Source of the DNA: an uncultured Paracoccaceae bacterium | GTDB lineage: Bacteria > Pseudomonadota > Alphaproteobacteria > Rhodobacterales > Rhodobacteraceae | Length of the DNA: 64,000 bases | NCBI GenBank assembly: GCA_947495795.1 | Contig: CANMAI010000001.1 | Span: 310,001 to 374,000 of the forward strand | Direction of reading: 5' to 3' | In this document: positions 1 through 8,201 of the stretch, in pieces | How positions within the stretch are numbered: position 1 is the stretch's first letter | Layout of the letters: the number at the start of each line of letters is the position of its first letter | Made by a program: the position numbers and the translations under genes | The notes under the pieces: generated by a model | Databases searched by the model: none | Told to the model about the DNA's origin: nothing | The model's input: the letters and a program-made list of their open reading frames with translations, nothing else

Positions 1-1
1 C

Positions 2-244
2 CTCGGTTTCGGGCGCGACACCGTTCTCTTCAATGCGGGCGACGGCTCGGATATCGTCAATGGCTTCGGTGCGGATGACATCCTTCTCCTCAATGTCGAA
101 GGCGTGAACGATTTTACATCCGCCCTCGCCAGCGCTGAACAAACGGATCTGGGCGTCGAACTCAATTTCAACGGCAGCGGCCGGATTCTTCTCACAGGGT
201 TGGAACTGGCAAGCCTCACAGAAAGCCAGTTCGACTTTGTCTGA
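2..244 (+). CDS. C-terminal fragment of a hemolysin-type calcium-binding repeat protein
   Basis: The open frame enters from the left edge and ends at TGA 242-244, leaving 80 residues. It begins with LGFGRDTVLFNAGDGSDIV followed by NGFGADDILLL, which matches the glycine/aspartate nonapeptide (RTX) pattern that binds calcium in parallel beta-roll repeats. The last 40 residues are a hydrophobic, repeat-free tail, as expected where a type I secretion signal sits. Known family members are secreted through TolC-dependent type I exporters. The N-terminal part lies outside the window, so its enzymatic or adhesive role cannot be told. An intrinsic terminator follows directly. Confidence 0.7.
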   Translation, partial: LGFGRDTVLFNAGDGSDIVNGFGADDILLLNVEGVNDFTSALASAEQTDLGVELNFNGSGRILLTGLELASLTESQFDFV

Positions 245-249
245 GCGCT

Positions 250-285
250 TCCCCGCATCGTGCCACCAGCGGTGCGGGGATTTTC
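250..285 (+). terminator. Intrinsic terminator after the RTX-like gene
   Basis: The arms CCCCGCA (251-257) and TGCGGGG (273-279) pair perfectly around a 15-nt loop and are followed by ATTTTCT. It lies 6 nt past the upstream stop codon and separates that gene from trpA. Confidence 0.7.
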
Positions 286-353
286 TGCGCATTTTCAATT
301 GATTTCCGCACGCCTCTGCATCAAACCTTGCCCGCTGCCAGAGGAGATGCGCC

Positions 354-1145
354 ATGACCCGGATTGAAAATCGCTTTGCCGAGCTGAAAGCCGCAGGCCG
401 CAAAGCCTTCATCTCCTACGTTATGGCCGGGGATCCGAATTTCGAGGCCTCACTCGAAATTGTCAAAGGTTTGCCCGCCGCCGGTGTCGATATCATAGAG
501 CTTGGCCTGCCCTTCACCGATCCGATGGCCGATGGCCCGGCCATCCAGCTCGCCGCCAACCGCGCGCTCGAAGCAGGCATGACGCTGACCCGCACTCTGG
601 AGCTGGCCACCGCCTTCCGCCAGACAGACAACACCACCCCCATCGTTCTTATGGGTTACTACAATCCAATCTACTCGATGGGTGTGGCAACTTTCCTGGA
701 AGCCGCACAAAAGGCAGGAATAGACGGCCTCATCGTCGTCGATCTCCCACCCGAAGAAGACGACGAGCTGTGTGAGCCAGCCAATGCTGCTGGCCTCAAT
801 TTCATTCGCCTCGCCACCCCGACGACGGATGACAAACGCCTCCCCGCTGTCCTCTCAAATACGTCCGGCTTCGTCTACTACGTCTCGATCACCGGCATCA
901 CCGGCGCAGCCGAAGCCAGCGCCGCAGCCGTCGCCCCGGAAGTAGCCCGCCTGAAATCCGCCACAGATCTTCCTATCTGCGTGGGCTTCGGCATCAAAAC
1001 CCCGGAAGGCGTCAGGGATATCGCAGCCATTGCAGACGGAGCCGTGGTTGGCTCCGCCATCGTCTCTCGCATCGCCGAAGGCAGTAGCGCGGAAGATGTT
1101 CTCGCATTCGTAAAAACCCTTGCTGACGGAACCCACGGCGCTTGA
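354..1145 (+). CDS. trpA: Tryptophan synthase alpha subunit
   Basis: This 263-residue protein cleaves indole-3-glycerol phosphate to indole and glyceraldehyde 3-phosphate, passing indole to TrpB. The catalytic glutamate is Glu49 ([10 protein letters not shown]) and the catalytic aspartate is Asp60 ([10 protein letters not shown]), the same numbers as in the enteric enzyme. The phosphate-binding segment [12 protein letters not shown] is present near residue 210. The ATG follows GAGGAG at 340-345 with good spacing. The gene stands alone: trpB and trpF lie about 17 kb away on the other strand, a split I remember as usual in Rhodobacteraceae. No attenuator is visible. Confidence 0.97.
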   Translation: MTRIENRFAELKAAGRKAFISYVMAGDPNFEASLEIVKGLPAAGVDIIELGLPFTDPMADGPAIQLAANRALEAGMTLTRTLELATAFRQTDNTTPIVLMGYYNPIYSMGVATFLEAAQKAGIDGLIVVDLPPEEDDELCEPANAAGLNFIRLATPTTDDKRLPAVLSNTSGFVYYVSITGITGAAEASAAAVAPEVARLKSATDLPICVGFGIKTPEGVRDIAAIADGAVVGSAIVSRIAEGSSAEDVLAFVKTLADGTHGA

Positions 1146-1212
1146 GATACGTCGCTGTCAGGGATCCGAGAGCGCCGAAGGTGTAACAGAACTTTTGCGG
1201 CTCAGTGTATCT

Positions 1213-1236
1213 CGGAGGGGCTCTAGAACCCCTCAG
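1213..1236 (-). terminator. Hairpin overlapping the stop of the small membrane protein gene
   Basis: GAGGGG (1215-1220) and CCCCTC (1229-1234) pair around an 8-nt loop that contains the TAG stop of the minus-strand gene. No T-run follows on either strand, so it may be a weak or Rho-assisted end or only an mRNA 3' stem. Confidence 0.3.
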
Positions 1237-1537
1237 GGTTCCCCGGCACCATCTTGGTCACCACGCCAATCACCTCTCCTTTGTCGTTGATATAGGTGAT
1301 TTGTCCGTAGGTATGACCAAGCTGCCAGCCCCCTTCAGGCCCATCCACCCAATCCACGAAGTAGCCATCCGCCTTCAGTTTCATCGTACCTTCCCACGTC
1401 ACACCGCCTGGCAGTGTCATGTGTGCCGCCGTTTCGCTTTCGTAATAAATCACGGCATCGGTCTCCTTGCCGATATCGATATAGTGGGTCATGCCCACTA
1501 TCAGCACCGCAAGAACACTTCCCTCAAGTATCGCCAT
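1223..1537 (-). CDS. Small membrane-anchored protein of unknown function
   Basis: The 104-residue product has one N-terminal hydrophobic segment (about residues 3-17, LEGSVLAVLIVGM) that could be an uncleaved signal anchor. A soluble domain rich in Gly, Trp and Tyr follows, with the pattern GGVTWEGTMKLKADGYFVDW and a hydrophobic strand YGQITYINDKGEVIGVV. I do not recognise the family. It is transcribed divergently from the MarR-type regulator at 1652, and two identical inverted repeats lie between the two starts. That makes it the likely target of the regulator. The coding frame is continuous and its codon use matches the neighbours. Confidence 0.75.
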   Translation of the reverse strand: MAILEGSVLAVLIVGMTHYIDIGKETDAVIYYESETAAHMTLPGGVTWEGTMKLKADGYFVDWVDGPEGGWQLGHTYGQITYINDKGEVIGVVTKMVPGNPEGF

Positions 1538-1584
1538 CGTCGCGCTCCCTCACCTTGCTGTCAGCACACCCTTGCGCTAACATA

Positions 1585-1637
1585 GTCAAGATACTTGACG
1601 AATATGGAGGCGCAACCGATTCGTCAAGAAACTTGAC
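1585..1637. promoter_or_regulatory. Pair of MarR-type operators in the divergent promoter region
   Basis: Two copies of the same dyad, GTCAAG-N3-CTTGAC, occur at 1585-1599 (spacer ATA) and 1623-1637 (spacer AAA). Both have perfect half-sites, and their centres are 38 bp apart. They fill the gap between the divergent starts at 1537 and 1652, and the second ends 14 nt before the regulator ATG. TTGAC hexamers inside the dyads could act as -35 elements, so binding would block both promoters. This suggests autorepression plus repression of the small membrane protein. Confidence 0.7.
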
Positions 1638-1651
1638 AAGAAGAAAGCCAC

Positions 1652-2086
1652 ATGACCAAAATTCCACTTATCGACCATATAGGCTGGGATCTCTGGCGCG
1701 CTGCAGATGCGTGGAAGGCCCTTTTCACCACGCGCATGGTCCAGGAAGGCTACCCGTGGTTCGCAGGTGCCCGCGGCAGCCTCGTGCCACTGATCGGGCG
1801 GGCGGGCATCTCGCAAAACGATCTGGCCAAAAAAGCAGGCATGACGAAACAGGCGATACAACAACATCTCGATACGCTGGAAGCCGATGGCATCATCACC
1901 CGCAAAGCGGACCAGAAAGATGCAAGGCGTAAACATGTCGCCTTTACCGAAGAGGGCCTACAAGCCCTCGCACACGCCAACACCGTAAAAGAAGCCATCG
2001 AGGCAACCTACCAAGAGCAACTCGGCACGGATACACTGGAAACACTCCGCTCCGCCCTTGCCAAGATCGCCGACACCAAAGCCTGA
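1652..2086 (+). CDS. MarR-family winged-helix transcriptional regulator
   Basis: The 144-residue protein has the MarR layout: an N-terminal dimerisation helix (HIGWDLWRAADAWKALF), a winged helix-turn-helix around residues 45-95 (ISQNDLAKKAGMTKQAIQQH, then LEADGIITRK) and the DARRK wing followed by the typical VAFTEEG. The recognition helix is MTKQAIQQHLDTLEADG. Such proteins usually bind about 16-20 bp palindromes as dimers and release DNA on binding a small phenolic or oxidant. The two upstream dyads are probably its own operators. The ligand is unknown. Confidence 0.9.
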   Translation: MTKIPLIDHIGWDLWRAADAWKALFTTRMVQEGYPWFAGARGSLVPLIGRAGISQNDLAKKAGMTKQAIQQHLDTLEADGIITRKADQKDARRKHVAFTEEGLQALAHANTVKEAIEATYQEQLGTDTLETLRSALAKIADTKA

Positions 2087-2177
2087 TTGCAGGAATGGAG
2101 TCAGGCTTGTCGTCTTACCTCATTCCAGGGCACCACCGGCCCGCAAGCGCGGCACGCGCTGAGGACCATATCACTTG

Positions 2178-2193
2178 GCCGCGCCAGCGGCCT
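2178..2193 (-). terminator. GC-rich hairpin just past lldD
   Basis: GGCCGC (2178-2183) and GCGGCC (2188-2193) form a six-pair stem with a four-base loop, starting 3 nt after the lldD stop on the minus strand. No U-run follows, so termination is uncertain. Confidence 0.3.
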
Positions 2194-2196
2194 CAA

Positions 2197-3369
2197 TCAG
2201 GTTACAGGGCCAAAAGGTGCGGGAATATCCTGCGGAAAGATCAGGTTCTCTCGGTTCAGCTCTGCAATGCTGCGCCGCCCGCACAGGCCCATCGTTGTAT
2301 CCAGTTCCTTCCAGATCACCTCTAGCGCCTTCGTCACACCTTCACCGCCCATGGCACCCAATCCGTAAATATACGCCCGTCCGATATAGGTCGCCTTCGC
2401 GCCCAGCGCCAAAGCCTTCAGCACGTCCTGGCCCGAACGGATGCCGCTATCCATGTGCACCTCCGTTTGATCGCCGACCGCCTTCACGATGTCTTCCAGA
2501 ACCGCAAGCGAGGAAAGCGCCCCATCCAGCTGTCGCCCGCCATGATTGGAAACGATGATCGCATCCGCACCCTTGGCCACAGCCAGCTTCGCATCCTCCG
2601 CATCCAGAATACCCTTGATGATGAACTTGCCACCCCAGCGTTCGCGGATCCAGTCGATGTCATCCCATGTCAGGCTCTGGTCGAATTGCTGGCTCGTCCA
2701 GTCATGCAACTGGCCCATATTTTCCACACCCTTGGCATGGCCCACGATATTGCGGAATGTGCGGCGGTGCGTCTGCAGCATCCCCAGCCCCCAGCGCAGC
2801 TTCCAGCTCATGTTCACCATATTGGCCACAGTCAGCTTCGGCGGCGCACCAAGCCCGTTCTTGATATCCTTGTGTCGCTGCCCGATCATCTGAAGATCCA
2901 GTGTCAGAACCAGCGCCGAACACCCTGCTGCCTTGGCCCGATCAATCAACCCCTCAGCAAACTCCCGATCCCGCATCACATAAAGCTGAAACCAGAAGGG
3001 CTTCTCGGTGGCTGCCGCCACATCCTCGATGGAGCAGATCGACATCGTGGAAAGCGTGAACGGCACCCCGAACTTCTCCGCCGCCTGCGCGGCCCGTATT
3101 TCCCCGTCCGCGTGCTGCATACCCGTCAGACCCACAGGGGAAAGCGCCACGGGCATGGCCACCTCCTGCCCCACCATCGTCGTCTTGGTGGAGCGTCCCT
3201 CCATATTCACGGCCACCCGCTGCCGCAGCCGGATCTTCTCAAAATCCGTGGTGTTCTCCCGGTAGGTCTGCTCCGTCCACGAACCACTATCCGCATAATC
3301 GTAGAAAACCCGCGGCACCCGCCGCTCCGCCAATTTCCGCAAATCCTCGATAGTGGTGATCACAGGCAT
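2197..3369 (-). CDS. lldD: FMN-dependent L-lactate dehydrogenase / alpha-hydroxy-acid oxidase
   Basis: The 390-residue protein belongs to the FMN-dependent alpha-hydroxy acid dehydrogenases that oxidise L-lactate to pyruvate, passing electrons to quinones at the membrane. Motifs seen are RVFYDYADSGSW near the N terminus, PVALSPVGLTGMQHADGE (flavin contacts), and the active-site signature SNHGGRQLDGA with the catalytic histidine. These are followed by MDSGIRSGQDVLKALALGA and YIGRAYIYGLGA (phosphate binding). The start is ATG 3367-3369 preceded by GCGGAG. A longer frame continues upstream to 3582 but would run through the glycine riboswitch on the other strand and lacks homologous sequence. A GntR-like dyad lies just upstream. 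Confidence 0.93.
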   Translation of the reverse strand: MPVITTIEDLRKLAERRVPRVFYDYADSGSWTEQTYRENTTDFEKIRLRQRVAVNMEGRSTKTTMVGQEVAMPVALSPVGLTGMQHADGEIRAAQAAEKFGVPFTLSTMSICSIEDVAAATEKPFWFQLYVMRDREFAEGLIDRAKAAGCSALVLTLDLQMIGQRHKDIKNGLGAPPKLTVANMVNMSWKLRWGLGMLQTHRRTFRNIVGHAKGVENMGQLHDWTSQQFDQSLTWDDIDWIRERWGGKFIIKGILDAEDAKLAVAKGADAIIVSNHGGRQLDGALSSLAVLEDIVKAVGDQTEVHMDSGIRSGQDVLKALALGAKATYIGRAYIYGLGAMGGEGVTKALEVIWKELDTTMGLCGRRSIAELNRENLIFPQDIPAPFGPVT

Positions 3370-3383
3370 CGCTAACTCCGCAA

Positions 3384-3406
3384 ATTGGCCAGTTTTACAG
3401 ACCAAT
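3384..3406 (-). promoter_or_regulatory. Candidate GntR/LldR-type operator of lldD
   Basis: ATTGGCCAG (3384-3392) and CAGACCAAT (3398-3406) form an inverted repeat, 7 of 9 matched, around TTTTA. It lies 15-37 nt upstream of the lldD start. The TTGG...CCAA outer bases recall the operators of FadR-type GntR regulators such as LldR/PdhR. No GntR gene is nearby, so the regulator would be unlinked. Confidence 0.4.
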
Positions 3407-3504
3407 ATCGCAAGTATTGCGCCCCTGCAACGCGCCTGAACGCCTTTTTCGACCGTCACAAAGATTCTGCTTTGAGATTCGAGAAAAGAGGCGTATGCGC
3501 TCGC

Positions 3505-3690
3505 CAGGATTGTCGGGAGAGACGGGAAACCGTCGCCGAAGGAGCAACCGCCCCGGAAACTCTCAGGCCCAAGGACCGGCAATCTGTCAACACTCCGGAA
3601 AGAGGCTTCAGGCCCACCGTAGGAGAAAGCTCAAAGCCGATGATCGGCCCCGGGTGAAACTCTCAGGTAAATCCGACGGAGGGGGCAGAT
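3505..3690 (+). ncRNA. Tandem glycine riboswitch
   Basis: Two glycine aptamers lie in series ahead of the DadA-like gene. The first (about 3505-3585) shows the conserved GGGAGAGACGGG, CGCCGAAGGAGCAA and AACTCTCAGG-CCCAAGGACC blocks. The second (about 3593-3690) shows GAAAGAGGC, CCACCGTAGGAGAAA and AACTCTCAGGTAAATCCGACGGAGGGG. The pairing of two aptamers is characteristic of this riboswitch class, which usually switches expression on when glycine is plentiful. About 30 nt separate it from the start codon. This leaves room for control at the ribosome-binding site; no clear T-tailed terminator is seen. Confidence 0.93.
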
Positions 3691-3729
3691 GCGGCGCTTC
3701 AGTGCGCCCTTTGCACGGGAGTGTTCAAA

Positions 3730-4950
3730 ATGGGATCATCAATCGCCGTCATCGGGGCCGGGATCACCGGCGTCACCACAGCCTACCAGCTTTCCAAACA
3801 GGGTTTCGATGTCACGGTTATCGATCAAAACCGCTATCCGGCGATGGAAACCAGCTTTGCCAATGGCGGTCAGCTGTCCGCCTCCAACGCCGAGGTCTGG
3901 AACAGCTGGCGCAGCGTTGTCAAAGGCATCCGCTGGATGCTGCGGCCCGATGCGCCCCTGTCCATCAACCTCCGCCCCAGCTGGCACAAATATTCGTGGA
4001 TGGCCGAGTTTCTGGCGAACATCCCGTCGCACGATATCAACACAATCGAAACAGCAAAGCTCGCCATTCTGTCCCGCGACGCGATGGCCGAAATCGCGGC
4101 AACGGAAAACATCGAGTATAATCGCCTCGACAAGGGCATCCTCCATATCTACGAAACCGAGGCCGATCTCAAAGCCGCCCGCGCGGTCAACGTGCTGCTG
4201 CAAAAGGCAGGGCTGGAGCGTGATGAGGTTTCCCCCGATGAGATGCGCCGCATAGAGCCCACGCTCGCCGGCTCCTATGTTGGCGGCTACTACACAGCAA
4301 CTGACAGTACGGGAGACATTCACCGGTTCTGCATGGGCCTTGCAGAAGTGTGCAAAAAGCGGGGCGTCACCTTCACCATGAATACCGCGATCCGAGAGCT
4401 TGCGCATTCCGGCGGCCGCATCCGTGTCATCCCGAAAGAAGGTGCGCCACTAATGTTCGATGCGGTGGTGATCTGCGCGGGCATCCACAGCCGCAAATTC
4501 GCGCAGCAACTGGGCGAGCGGATCAATGTCTACCCCGTGAAAGGCTACTCCATCACAGTCAACCTGTCGGACGAAACAAGCCAGGCCGCCGCCCCGGAAG
4601 TCAGCCTTCTCGACGACAAGGCAAAGATCGTCTCCAGCCGTCTGGGCCCCAACCGTTTTCGCATCGCAGGCACCGCAGAACTCAATGGTGCGAACCGCGA
4701 CATCAAGGATTGCCGCATCCGCCCGCTGACGAAATGGTGCGAGCGTCACTTCCCGGACGTCAACACCGAAGACGTGGTACCATGGGCAGGCCTTCGCCCG
4801 ATGGTGCCCTCCATGATGCCGCGCTGCGGCCGCGGCAAATCCACTGCCGTCTATTTCAACACCGGCCACGGTCATCTGGGCTGGACGCTCTCTGCCGCCA
4901 CGTCAAAACTCGTCGCAGCAGAAATCGCGGCAGATCACCATTTGGCGTAG
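3730..4950 (+). CDS. DadA-like FAD-dependent D-amino acid dehydrogenase / glycine-type oxidase
   Basis: The 406-residue flavoprotein starts with the dinucleotide motif GAGITGVTTAYQLSKQGF and ends with the FAD-contacting NTGHGHLGWTLSAATSKLVA. This layout is that of the DAO superfamily closest to DadA, which oxidises D-amino acids to 2-oxo acids and ammonia and feeds electrons to the respiratory chain. The start chosen is ATG 3730 because GGGAG at 3717-3721 sits 8 nt before it; a GTG at 3721 overlaps that site. The glycine riboswitch in its leader suggests that glycine or a glycine-yielding amine is the inducing signal and possibly the substrate. It meets the next gene tail to tail at 4950/4953. 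Confidence 0.88.
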   Translation: MGSSIAVIGAGITGVTTAYQLSKQGFDVTVIDQNRYPAMETSFANGGQLSASNAEVWNSWRSVVKGIRWMLRPDAPLSINLRPSWHKYSWMAEFLANIPSHDINTIETAKLAILSRDAMAEIAATENIEYNRLDKGILHIYETEADLKAARAVNVLLQKAGLERDEVSPDEMRRIEPTLAGSYVGGYYTATDSTGDIHRFCMGLAEVCKKRGVTFTMNTAIRELAHSGGRIRVIPKEGAPLMFDAVVICAGIHSRKFAQQLGERINVYPVKGYSITVNLSDETSQAAAPEVSLLDDKAKIVSSRLGPNRFRIAGTAELNGANRDIKDCRIRPLTKWCERHFPDVNTEDVVPWAGLRPMVPSMMPRCGRGKSTAVYFNTGHGHLGWTLSAATSKLVAAEIAADHHLA

Positions 4951-4952
4951 GA

Positions 4953-5492
4953 TCACTCAGACAGGCACGTGAGAAACATCTCTGCCGCGCGCGCCTGCAT
5001 CTCTGTAGCGCGCTCCATCAAGCGATCGAACGCCGGAGAGCTTGCAACCTTACTGCGCATGATCTCCCGCAGCTCATCCATTCCCTTCGCCCCTTCGGTC
5101 TTTTCCAAAGCAGCTTCTCGCGCCAACTCCAGCTTCCCGTAGTCGGGGTCTGCCGCACGCAACGCATCCAGCTCCTCCGGCGCGGCTCTCATGTTCATGA
5201 CTTCGCCGAGCGTGGCCGCCCCCTTCACCTCTTCCGGAACTGTCTCCAGCATATACAGCACACGCCGCAACCGCTCCCGGTGCATCGCAAGTTGCGCATC
5301 CCGGGCATCGCCGGCCAGGCTCTCCAAATGCGGAGCTTCGGCCGCAAGGAGTTCCGCCACGCCATTCTGAAACGTCACCAACCCCTCGGATCGAAGCTCA
5401 ATCGCAGGTGCAATACAGTCTTCAAAGGTTTCCGCCACCGCTGGTCCAGCGACGCCAGATACCAAAACCGCAATCATCAGGTGCTTGAACAC
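4953..5492 (-). CDS. Exported alpha-helical protein of unknown function
   Basis: The product (179 residues) has a signal peptide (FKHLMIAVLVSGVAGPAVA, cleavage after AVA) and a highly charged, probably all-helical body with two cysteines near the ends (DCIAP, FLTCLSE) that may form a disulphide in the periplasm. I chose GTG 5492 because AGGAGG ends 9 nt before it; the in-frame ATG at 5501 directly abuts that site and would be poorly placed. No known family is recognised. It lies 24 nt after the DUF3500 gene on the same strand, so the two are probably co-transcribed. Confidence 0.7.
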   Translation of the reverse strand: MFKHLMIAVLVSGVAGPAVAETFEDCIAPAIELRSEGLVTFQNGVAELLAAEAPHLESLAGDARDAQLAMHRERLRRVLYMLETVPEEVKGAATLGEVMNMRAAPEELDALRAADPDYGKLELAREAALEKTEGAKGMDELREIMRSKVASSPAFDRLMERATEMQARAAEMFLTCLSE

Positions 5493-5516
5493 AAATCCCA
5501 TCCTCCTAAGAAAGGA

Positions 5517-6533
5517 TCACCCCACCACATGCGCCCCGAGGTTGCGCTCAAAATCGTGGCGGATCGTATGGTGATGCTGCGGCTGGTTTCGCAGCGTCGC
5601 AAACTCAATCAGAAACGTGTCTCCGTGGATGCGATAGTAGATCGAGCCCTTCTTCTCATCCCCGGCCCAGCCAAACCGCGCTGCGGCCAGATCACCCTCG
5701 CGCAACCGGCCCCACATATCCCCCTGCAAGGCACCCGGCAGATGGTAGGAGGAATAGATATCTACCAGCTCCATCAGAAAATCCACCTCCGCCTGCGCAA
5801 GATCGGCAAAGGGCACACCCCGGCGCGCTCCGATCCGGCTTTCCTTGCCCGCAAGCGCGAGCACGTTGCCAAAACTCTGCTCCTGCAACAGGGCGTGCCC
5901 TCGCGCCTTGTCGGTCATCGCACCGAATATGATCCGCCCGTAATTCTCCTCTTCCTGCAACGCCACGGTGCCCTCGTGCGGCCCGCTCGCCACGGTGTTC
6001 GGATCAGAGGAAAAGGAAGATGGCGTGACGGAGACGATCTGATCCCCAGCCAGCGTGTAGTTCAGCGTCAGATGATGCCCCTCAAACCGCCAGCCCCAGA
6101 GCCCTTCGCCCGGCGTGCCGAACACAATCACGGAGAATCTCTCCCGGTTCCTGTCGGCGGTACCCTTGCCGATCTCATCCCGTAGAACGTCCTGCAACAG
6201 CATCACCCGTTCTGCCTTGGCAAACCCATCCTCGCTCAATCCGCTTCGCAAAAGGTCGAGTGCGGCACCCTTCTGCACCTCACTCATCCGCTCCAACGGC
6301 AGGCCGGGAGAAACGCGGGAGCCAGTCATGTAGTCCCATCGCAACCGCAACGGATCATCAAAGCCGCGCGTTGCCTCTGCCCGGGCACCTTCCGACAATC
6401 CGCCAAGAAACCCCTGCGCCCGCGCAACCATGTCTGCCCCGGGCTTTGCAAAGGCGGGCCTCGCGCCCAAAGCCAGCACTCCTAAGGCAGCCCCTGCGCC
6501 CAAAACACCTCTGCGCGTCAGATCCAATCTCAT
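5517..6533 (-). CDS. DUF3500-family protein with Tat signal
   Basis: The 338-residue protein opens with a twin-arginine signal (LTRRGVLGAGAALGVLALGARPAFA), so it is probably exported folded. The body carries features I associate with DUF3500: WDYMTGSRVSPGLPL early, a central VFGTPGEGLWGWRFEGHHLTLNYTL, and a C-terminal YYRIHGDTFLIEFATLRNQPQHHHTIRHDFERNLGAHV. The many His residues (GHHLTLNY, QHHHTIRHDF) suggest a metal site, which fits the use of the Tat route, but no enzyme activity is known to me. GGGGAGA precedes the ATG by 7 nt. Confidence 0.85.
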   Translation of the reverse strand: MRLDLTRRGVLGAGAALGVLALGARPAFAKPGADMVARAQGFLGGLSEGARAEATRGFDDPLRLRWDYMTGSRVSPGLPLERMSEVQKGAALDLLRSGLSEDGFAKAERVMLLQDVLRDEIGKGTADRNRERFSVIVFGTPGEGLWGWRFEGHHLTLNYTLAGDQIVSVTPSSFSSDPNTVASGPHEGTVALQEEENYGRIIFGAMTDKARGHALLQEQSFGNVLALAGKESRIGARRGVPFADLAQAEVDFLMELVDIYSSYHLPGALQGDMWGRLREGDLAAARFGWAGDEKKGSIYYRIHGDTFLIEFATLRNQPQHHHTIRHDFERNLGAHVVG

Positions 6534-6641
6534 ATTACTGTCTCCCCGAGAATCACCTTTTCAATCTAAGGATGCCATAGGCAGACAACACAAAGGCAGC
6601 ACTCGCGAGATTGTGAGAACACCGAGGGAGGCAGAGGCCCC

Positions 6642-7466
6642 TCATGGGCAAACGAAGATGGAAAGATACCAGAAGCTGGGCGCACCTTCATTGGTTTCTA
6701 TGCGCAACTCGGGCAGCCCCGCCTTCTCGACCAGCGATGGAAGCGTATCCAACGCCCTCTCCTCGGCGTGGCCTTTGTCCAGCAACAGCGTCGTCACCCC
6801 TGTCCCAATCCGCTCATCCTCCGCCAGTTCTGCAGAAGCCGGGCGCAGCCGGACACGGCCAAAATCGGCCGCCGCAATCTCCTCGGAAAAGCGGCGAGCA
6901 GATTGTACGAGAGCCGCATCATCCGCTGCATATTCGCAGACGAAAACATCAACATCCGTAAACTGAACCTTGCCCTCAATGCGGGGCTGCACTTCCCCAA
7001 ACGCTGCGCGCGCTCCTGCAAGCGCCGTCACATCACCTGCAAGCTCGGCAGTCCCTCCAGGCGCTGGCCGCGCACTGCTGGCATACCCCGACAGCACTTC
7101 CTGAGCATGCTCTACCAAATCGGGTGTCCAGGCAGCCTCCCGGGCTTGCCGAAGAAAGATCACCACCTCGTCCCGAACGTCTGATGCCAGCAGATCCGCG
7201 CCCGATTGATCATCCGCAAGCGTCTGGATCAACGCCGCAACCACCTCAGGATCATCCGAAAACCCGCCACGTAGTTCGGCCCAGGCCACTTGCCGTCCCA
7301 GACGTGAAGACAGCAGCACCTGATCAAGCAGCGCCGCCCGTCGGCGCTCAATCTCCAGCGTTACTGTCTCAAATGTCTTCTGGGCCTCCAAGCTCTTGCG
7401 ATCACCGGCCAACGCCACATCAGCAGCCAGAAGGCAAAGACCCATCATCAGAAAGCGCACCAGCAT
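6642..7466 (-). CDS. Exported protein of unknown function
   Basis: A 274-residue product beginning with the signal peptide LVRFLMMGLCLLAADVALA. The mature part is mostly helical, with a segment ALLDQVLLSSRLGRQVAWAEL and a C-terminal half containing TDVDVFVCEYAADDAALVQSARRF and TTLLLDKGHAEERALDTLPSLV, which alternates strands and helices like a small Rossmann-type or SPOR-like fold. I do not recognise the family. ATG 7466 follows the TGA of the upstream gene by one base. An ATG at 7478 in the same frame overlaps that gene by 11 nt and is possible. The pair is certainly one transcript. Confidence 0.7.
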   Translation of the reverse strand: MLVRFLMMGLCLLAADVALAGDRKSLEAQKTFETVTLEIERRRAALLDQVLLSSRLGRQVAWAELRGGFSDDPEVVAALIQTLADDQSGADLLASDVRDEVVIFLRQAREAAWTPDLVEHAQEVLSGYASSARPAPGGTAELAGDVTALAGARAAFGEVQPRIEGKVQFTDVDVFVCEYAADDAALVQSARRFSEEIAAADFGRVRLRPASAELAEDERIGTGVTTLLLDKGHAEERALDTLPSLVEKAGLPELRIETNEGAPSFWYLSIFVCP

Positions 7467-7467
7467 A

Positions 7468-7968
7468 TCAGCACCCATCCCTGAGGGAGATCCGCTGGTT
7501 GAGCACGGCCTCCTCTTGTTGCGCCATGGATTTCTTGGAGGCGATGGAACCCCGCAATTCCGCAATCCGCGTCAACTGCCGCTCTTCCCCCGGGCTTAAC
7601 GGCTCGCGGACAAGAAAGGAGGCCTGTGCCAGATCCATCCCCGCCAACAGATCCTCATAGGCCTGTCGCAATGCGCGGTATTCATGCATCTCCGCCCGCA
7701 AAACCAGAATGCAGGTCTCCAGCCGCAACTTGGCAGAGCCAACAAAATCGGTAAGATCGCTGCTCCGCACCATTTCGCCCTCAAGCCGATCAAGCCGCGC
7801 CAGCAAGGCCGCGTCCTTGGCCTTCAAATCATCATAGGCGTTGTCCCAAACCTGATAGCCTGCGATGGCCGTACCCCCGATTGCCAGCAGAAGTGTTACA
7901 AATTTCCAGAGTTCAGGCAGGCGTTTCCAGAAAGAGCGCTGCGGGCTCTCCTCTTCAACTTGCGCCAT
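7468..7968 (-). CDS. Membrane-anchored coiled-coil protein of unknown function
   Basis: A 166-residue product with one transmembrane segment (about residues 21-41, LWKFVTLLLAIGGTAIAGYQVW). Long charged helices follow (AKDAALLARLDRLEGEMVR, LRAEMHEYRALRQAYEDLLAG, EERQLTRIAELRGSIASKKS) that are likely coiled coil. Short N-terminal cytosolic, long periplasmic topology is likely. The strong GGGGGG site sits 5 nt before the ATG. It overlaps or abuts the exported protein gene at 7466, which suggests that the two products work together at the cell envelope. No family recognised. Confidence 0.72.
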   Translation of the reverse strand: MAQVEEESPQRSFWKRLPELWKFVTLLLAIGGTAIAGYQVWDNAYDDLKAKDAALLARLDRLEGEMVRSSDLTDFVGSAKLRLETCILVLRAEMHEYRALRQAYEDLLAGMDLAQASFLVREPLSPGEERQLTRIAELRGSIASKKSMAQQEEAVLNQRISLRDGC

Positions 7969-8201
7969 CGGTCCCCCCCGATTTTACCATTTACGAAACC
8001 AAGGTTAGCATTTTTCAGGGTCTGCAGGCCCAGAAACCCATTCAAGAAGTGACAATTGTCCCATCGGGGCATCAATCAGAAGAGCCTCCGAGTTTTTCAT
8101 TGCACCGCAGCATGCAAACCGTCTATCAGCAGGCCCGACCCTTCGACACGGGCCAATAGCGACCTACCTCCATCCAAAGCCCAAACCGGAAAGCGCCATC
8201 C

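Noticed and set aside
1785-1800. GGGCGGGCGGGC in the marR gene
   Set aside because: Only three runs, in coding sequence, with no stem.
3370-3582. N-terminal extension of lldD
   Set aside because: The extension would span the glycine riboswitch on the other strand, lacks homology, and the internal ATG has a good ribosome site.
4350-6185. Long plus-strand open frame of 611 codons
   Set aside because: It overlaps the DadA-like gene and lies antisense to the DUF3500 gene, both with family motifs. The translation is Arg/His/Pro-rich and low in structure, as in a shadow frame.
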